Source: an uncultured Lachnospiraceae bacterium | Lineage (GTDB): Bacteria; Bacillota; Clostridia; Lachnospirales; Lachnospiraceae | Assembly (NCBI GenBank): GCA_900551115.1 | Contig: URUY01000015.1 | Location: 25,185-89,184 of the forward strand | DNA length: 64,000 nt | Direction: 5' to 3' | Shown: piece after piece, positions 59,991-64,000 of the stretch | Position numbering within the stretch: the stretch's first letter is position 1 | Layout of the letters: every line of letters begins with the position of its first letter | Program-made: the position numbers and the translations under genes | The notes under the pieces: generated by a model | Databases searched by the model: none | Told to the model about the DNA's origin: nothing | What the model saw: only the letters and a program-made list of their open reading frames with translations

Positions 59991-62240
59991 TTAAAATGCA
60001 TTGACAGGGTTAAAGTCTATCTGCAGTATTTCATTTTTAAGCTGCATAGCCGATACCCTTTCTTCCAGCTTATCTTTTACTTCCACCAGTTTATCATATT
60101 TTTCATATTTTACATAGAAAACAAATCTAAAAATATCATTAACCTTTCCTATAAAGGCCGGTGCCGGACCGATAAGCAACAGTCTTTTCTCCATCCGCTC
60201 GCTTTCATCTGCAAAGCTTTTTGCAAGCAATGCCAGCTCCTCTGCCAGTTTCAGCCCCCGCTCCTCTTCCTTTGCAAATATCTGAATCGCCAGCATATTG
60301 CAGACCGGCGGATACCGTAAAAGCTCCCTGTAAAGAATCTCTTCCTCATAAAAGCCCTCATAATCCTGCGCTGCCGCATGAACCACGCTGTAGTGGTCCG
60401 GCTGGTAGGTCTGTATCACCACTTCTCCGGGAAGGCTGCCCCGTCCTGCCCTGCCTGCCGCCTGTGTCAATAGCTGAAAGGTACGTTCCGCTGCCCTGTA
60501 GTCCCCAACGGATAAGGATAAATCCGCTGCCAGTACGCCTACAAGCGTCACATTGGGAAAGTCATGGCCTTTTACAATCATCTGGGTTCCGATTAATACA
60601 TCTGCCTCTCTGGCTGCAAATGCTGCAAGAATCCGCTCATAGCTGTCCTTGTTTTTGGTCGTGTCCGCATCCATGCGAAGGATTCTTGCTGCCGGAAACA
60701 GCTCCTTTAGTTTTTCTTCAATCTGCTGGGTACCTGCCTTAAAGCCGGAAATATATTTGGAACCGCATTCAGGACAAACGCTCACTGCCGGTTCTTCATA
60801 ACCGCAATAGTGACAGATTAACCTGCCTCCTCTGTGTTCGGATAAGGATACGTCACAGTGGGGACATTTCATTACATGCCCGCAGGCACGGCAGGAAATA
60901 AAGCCTGCATACCCTCTTCTGTTGATAAAAAGCATGGTCTGCTGTTTTTTATTCAGTCTGTCAGCCAAAAGCTCCTGCAGCTTTCTGCTGAAAATGGAAC
61001 GGTTGCCTGCTTTTAATTCTTCCCGCAAATCCACAGTATAAACACCGGGGAGCTGCCCCCCTGTCAGTCTTTCTTTTAAGGTAAACAGGGTATATTCTCC
61101 GTTCTTTGCCCGAAAGTAAGCCTCTAAGGAAGGAGTGGCAGAGCCTAATACCACGCTTGCCCCATGCATGCGTGCCACCTCCTCTGCCGTTTCTCTGGCA
61201 TGGTACTTGGGAGAGCCTTCGCTTTTATAGCTGCTCTCATGCTCCTCGTCCATGATAATCAGGCCAATATTGGGAAACGGGATAAACAAAGCGGAACGGG
61301 GACCGATAATCACATCAATTTCCCCGCGCTTTGCCCGCTCGCACTGGTCGTATTTTTCTCCTGCCGAAAGCGTGGAATTCAGTACCGAAACCCTGTCGCC
61401 GAATCTTGTATAGAACCGCATCAGAGTCTGATAGGTCAGGGCAATTTCCGGTATTAGTACGATTGCCTGTCTGCCTCTTTTTAAGATGCCTTCTATGAGC
61501 TTCATATATACTTCCGTCTTACCGGAACCTGTGATTCCGTGAATCAGATAGGTCTTTTTCTCCCCGCCGTCAAAATCAGAAAGCACCGTATCTACAATAT
61601 GCTGCTGGGCGGCGCTTAACTCTTTTTTTTCTGCCGCCCCTGCTTTTATCCGCACCGGATTACGGAAACGGCTTTCCGTTTCTATGGAAATCACCTCCGC
61701 CTCTCTAAGCGCCTTTAAGGTGGGGGCTGCAATATGCAGTTTGCCGGTAACCAGAGGATAGGGCAGGCTTTCTACCTGTAACAGTTCTCTTAAAAGCCTT
61801 GCTCTTGCAGTCTGATGCTTTTTTTCATATTGGAGAAGCGCTTCTTCTGCCGCTTTTCTGTCAAGCTTTAAGCTTACCGTCTTCTTTTCCAGTGACTTTA
61901 CGGACTGCTTTGCAGGAAGGACCGTCTTTAGGGCCTGTATCATGGTAGAGCCGTAATTGCGCTTTAAAAAAGCCGCTAAAAGCATCTGTTTTTCTTCTAC
62001 GGATACACCGCCTGTCACAAGATGCGTGATTTCCTTTATCTTTGCAGGGTCAAACTCCGGTGTATCCTTTATGGCAATGACATAGCCTTTCAGCTGCTTA
62101 TTGCCTGCGCCGAAGGGCACCGTTACGCACATGCCCTCTTTAAGCGTCTTGCGCATATTTTCAGGAATCCGGTACTGAAAAGGGCGGTCTACCTTTTCAT
62201 GGGCAATATTTACAATCACATCCGCATACAGCCTTTCCAT
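59991..62240 (-). CDS. priA: Primosomal replication helicase PriA
   Basis: 749 residues. N-terminal DNA-binding domain, helicase core with HGITGSGKTEVY and MDEEHESSYK, an eight-cysteine zinc region from CRACGHVMKCPHCD to CPECGS, and the QAAGRAGRG motif VI. It restarts stalled forks. GAAAGGAGG precedes the ATG. Confidence 0.96.
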   Translation of the reverse strand: MERLYADVIVNIAHEKVDRPFQYRIPENMRKTLKEGMCVTVPFGAGNKQLKGYVIAIKDTPEFDPAKIKEITHLVTGGVSVEEKQMLLAAFLKRNYGSTMIQALKTVLPAKQSVKSLEKKTVSLKLDRKAAEEALLQYEKKHQTARARLLRELLQVESLPYPLVTGKLHIAAPTLKALREAEVISIETESRFRNPVRIKAGAAEKKELSAAQQHIVDTVLSDFDGGEKKTYLIHGITGSGKTEVYMKLIEGILKRGRQAIVLIPEIALTYQTLMRFYTRFGDRVSVLNSTLSAGEKYDQCERAKRGEIDVIIGPRSALFIPFPNIGLIIMDEEHESSYKSEGSPKYHARETAEEVARMHGASVVLGSATPSLEAYFRAKNGEYTLFTLKERLTGGQLPGVYTVDLREELKAGNRSIFSRKLQELLADRLNKKQQTMLFINRRGYAGFISCRACGHVMKCPHCDVSLSEHRGGRLICHYCGYEEPAVSVCPECGSKYISGFKAGTQQIEEKLKELFPAARILRMDADTTKNKDSYERILAAFAAREADVLIGTQMIVKGHDFPNVTLVGVLAADLSLSVGDYRAAERTFQLLTQAAGRAGRGSLPGEVVIQTYQPDHYSVVHAAAQDYEGFYEEEILYRELLRYPPVCNMLAIQIFAKEEERGLKLAEELALLAKSFADESERMEKRLLLIGPAPAFIGKVNDIFRFVFYVKYEKYDKLVEVKDKLEERVSAMQLKNEILQIDFNPVNAF

Positions 62241-62273
62241 ACCGGACCTCCTTTCTCTGCGGTGGCAGGCAGC

Positions 62274-62375
62274 TTATTGTTCCCCAAATACTTTATACTT
62301 TGTTTTATCCTGTTCTGTTATTTCACGCAGAACCCTGCGGGGCACACCTGCCGCAGTTTTTTCTTTCTCCGTCAT
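62274..62375 (-). CDS. 33-residue protein coupled to murE
   Basis: The ATG at 62375 overlaps the murE TGA as ATGA, with AAGGTG six bases upstream inside murE. The product starts MTEKEKTAAGVPRRV, is soluble and highly charged (about 13 of 33 residues), and ends KYKVFGEQ. The stop lies 33 bases before priA, whose own ribosome site follows. I know no family. The coupling and spacing argue that it is real, but a short open frame by chance is possible. Confidence 0.5.
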   Translation of the reverse strand: MTEKEKTAAGVPRRVLREITEQDKTKYKVFGEQ

Positions 62376-63841
62376 TGTGTCACCTTCAGAATATCCGCAA
62401 TCAAATCCCTCTCATCCATGGGATATTTTACCCCTTTGATTTCCTGATAATCTTCGTGGCCTTTGCCGGCAAGCACGATAATGTCTCCGGGTTCGCCGTG
62501 ATGAATGGCATAGGCTATAGCCTCCTTGCGGTCACAGATTTCCACATATTTTCCGTCAGTCTTTGCCATGCCGATTTTAATATCTTCTATAATATCCTGC
62601 GGCTCTTCAAAACGGGGATTATCTGAAGTGATGATGGTAAGGTCTGACAGCCTGCCGCTGACCTCCCCCATCTCATAGCGGCGCAGTTTGGAACGGTTGC
62701 CGCCGCAACCAAACAGACATACCAGTCTGTGGGGCTCATACTCCCGCAGGGATTTTAAAAGGCTCTCTAAGCTCATGGCATTGTGGGCATAATCGATAAG
62801 CAGCGTAAAGGTATCCGATACCTTTACCATTTCAATTCTGCCTTTTACTTTGGCTGCAAGCAGGGCCTTTTTCATATTTTCTTCCGATACGCCGAAATGA
62901 CGGCAGATTGCCATGGCCGTCAGGGCATTATAAACACTGAAGCGTCCCGGTGTCGTAACCTCCGCTTCCATCTCCAAAAGTCCTTTTGTCGTAAAAGCAA
63001 CACCCAGCTCACCGGGCTTTTTCACTAAATGCAGTTTTTCGGCACGAAGGTCATTTTGTTCCTGCAGGCCAAATTTTTCCAGAGTACAGGTATGCCCCGC
63101 CGTTACTGCGTCACAATGTGCATCATCGCCGTTTACAATGCCTATCCTGCACTGTTTGAACAGAAGTCCCTTGCATGCCATATACTCTGCAAAATCGGCA
63201 TGCTCACCCACCCCGATATGGTCCGGCTCAATATTGGTAAAAATACCGTAATCAAAGACAAAGCCCTGGGTACGGTGCAGCATAAGTCCCTGAGAGGAAA
63301 CCTCCATTACTACCGTATCGCAGCCCTCTCTCACCATTCTTTCAAAATATTCCTGCACCAGATAGGATTCCGGCGTGGTATTGCCTGCATGAATATGGGT
63401 ATCGCCGATAATGACCTCAATGGTACCGATAAGTCCCACCTTATGTCCTGCATTTTCCAAAATGGATTTCACCAGATAAGTTGTTGTTGTTTTCCCTTTT
63501 GTACCGGTAATACCGATGATTTTCATCTTTTCAGCCGGATGTCCGAACCATGCCGCTGCAATAAACGCCATGGCATACCGGGTATTCGCTACCCGAATCA
63601 CCGTCACGCACGCATCCTCCGGCAGCTTTACATCTCTTTCCACCACAAGTACACCGGCGCCCCGGGATACGATTTCCGCCGCGTGGTCATGACTGTCAAA
63701 GTTCATGCCTTTGATACAGATAAACAGACATCCCTCCGATACCTTCCGGGAATCATAAACCACCTCGCTCACGGATACCGCAAGGTCTCCTCTCTCACAG
63801 GTATAGTCCAATCTTTTCAGTAATGACTTTAATTCCATCAT
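62372..63841 (-). CDS. murE: UDP-MurNAc-tripeptide synthetase MurE (meso-DAP adding)
   Basis: About 490 residues from the ATG pair at 63841/63838 (site AAGAGG). N-terminal UDP-binding domain, P-loop GITGTKGKTTTTYLV, and the C-terminal DNPRFE motif whose Arg binds meso-diaminopimelate, so the wall is probably of the DAP type. It lies outside the dcw cluster and heads the priA operon. Confidence 0.95.
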   Translation of the reverse strand: MMELKSLLKRLDYTCERGDLAVSVSEVVYDSRKVSEGCLFICIKGMNFDSHDHAAEIVSRGAGVLVVERDVKLPEDACVTVIRVANTRYAMAFIAAAWFGHPAEKMKIIGITGTKGKTTTTYLVKSILENAGHKVGLIGTIEVIIGDTHIHAGNTTPESYLVQEYFERMVREGCDTVVMEVSSQGLMLHRTQGFVFDYGIFTNIEPDHIGVGEHADFAEYMACKGLLFKQCRIGIVNGDDAHCDAVTAGHTCTLEKFGLQEQNDLRAEKLHLVKKPGELGVAFTTKGLLEMEAEVTTPGRFSVYNALTAMAICRHFGVSEENMKKALLAAKVKGRIEMVKVSDTFTLLIDYAHNAMSLESLLKSLREYEPHRLVCLFGCGGNRSKLRRYEMGEVSGRLSDLTIITSDNPRFEEPQDIIEDIKIGMAKTDGKYVEICDRKEAIAYAIHHGEPGDIIVLAGKGHEDYQEIKGVKYPMDERDLIADILKVTQ

Positions 63842-63966
63842 AAATCCTCTTTTCCCATCCCTTTGCACGCATTGGGCAGCTTTTTACATAATTATTTATT
63901 TTACTCTATTTGGGATATGTTTGCCACCCTAAAAAATAAAAAAAGAGGGGGCGTTGCAAAATAGGT

Positions 63967-63999
63967 GAGTAATCACCTATGGAGCAGCGCTCCATTTTT
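63967..63999. promoter_or_regulatory. Two adjacent hairpins at the right edge
   Basis: ATAGGTGA/TCACCTAT and ATGGAGC/GCTCCAT lie back to back, the second followed by TTTTT on the plus strand as in a terminator. The gap 63842-64000 holds no gene; it should contain the murE promoter, which I could not place with confidence. Confidence 0.4.
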
Positions 64000-64000
64000 G

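Noticed and set aside
63029..63823. 264-codon plus-strand frame opposite murE
   Set aside because: Antisense shadow of MurE with no supporting signal.
1..64000. CRISPR arrays, rRNA genes, intact insertion sequences or prophage
   Set aside because: No regularly spaced repeats of suitable length, no rRNA signature and no intact transposase were seen on either strand.

Overview
The window looks like a chromosomal core region of an endospore-forming, low-to-mid-GC Firmicute of the class Clostridia, most likely family Lachnospiraceae. This rests on the sporulation genes spoIIGA, sigE, sigG and ylmC/ymxH, a dcw cluster with a SpoVD-type PBP, a DUF5688-like protein, a large activator of 2-hydroxyacyl-CoA dehydratase type, and strong AGGAGG ribosome sites. 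Genus cannot be fixed from the sequence alone. Almost every gene is on the minus strand, so minus is probably the leading strand here. The exceptions are the partial gene at the left edge and sigG.

Layout, left to right. 1-5.2 kb: 3' part of an acyl-CoA dehydratase activator, a bidirectional terminator, a transglutaminase-like protein and a decayed AAA/DUF4143 ATPase. 5.2-10.5 kb: oleate hydratase with a TetR-type regulator, then a GntR-ABC transporter operon with a near-perfect operator over its promoter. 10.6-20.7 kb: NYN/OST-HTH protein, an SF2 helicase with two predicted membrane segments, a cyclophilin lipoprotein, metA, ligA, a pseudouridine synthase and a membrane protein. 20.8-24.8 kb: LytTR regulator followed by an unlisted 33-residue membrane peptide, glutamate dehydrogenase, a helical protein and a Gfo/Idh oxidoreductase. 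24.9-31.9 kb: SH3b protein, tRNA-Arg(CCG), DUF5688-like protein, efp, the shikimate genes aroQ-aroK-aroE, yqeG, nrdR and ylmC. 32-36.3 kb: sigG (plus strand, own sigma-G-type promoter), sigE, spoIIGA and ftsZ. 36.4-48.1 kb: dcw cluster read as mraZ-rsmH-ftsL-pbpB-spoVD-mraY-murD-ftsW-murA-ftsQ. 48.2-51.5 kb: ychF, an integrase remnant and an intact DUF4143 ATPase. 51.6-63.9 kb: one long tightly packed operon murE-(33-aa ORF)-priA-def-fmt-peptidase-rsmB-rlmN-prpC-prkC-rsgA.

The genes form coherent units: cell-wall synthesis and division next to the forespore/mother-cell sigma factors, translation and ribosome maturation (efp, def, fmt, rsmB, rlmN, rsgA), aromatic amino-acid synthesis, and phospho-signalling. 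I found no CRISPR array, rRNA operon, intact insertion sequence or prophage. I did not find a convincing complete new multi-gene system. The best leads are two tiny genes, a tRNA bracketed by a 15-bp inverted repeat, a membrane-segment helicase beside an NYN/OST-HTH protein, a hairpin hiding the spoVD ribosome site, and several well-formed regulatory sites (MraZ boxes, Spo0A boxes, sigma-G promoter, GntR operator).
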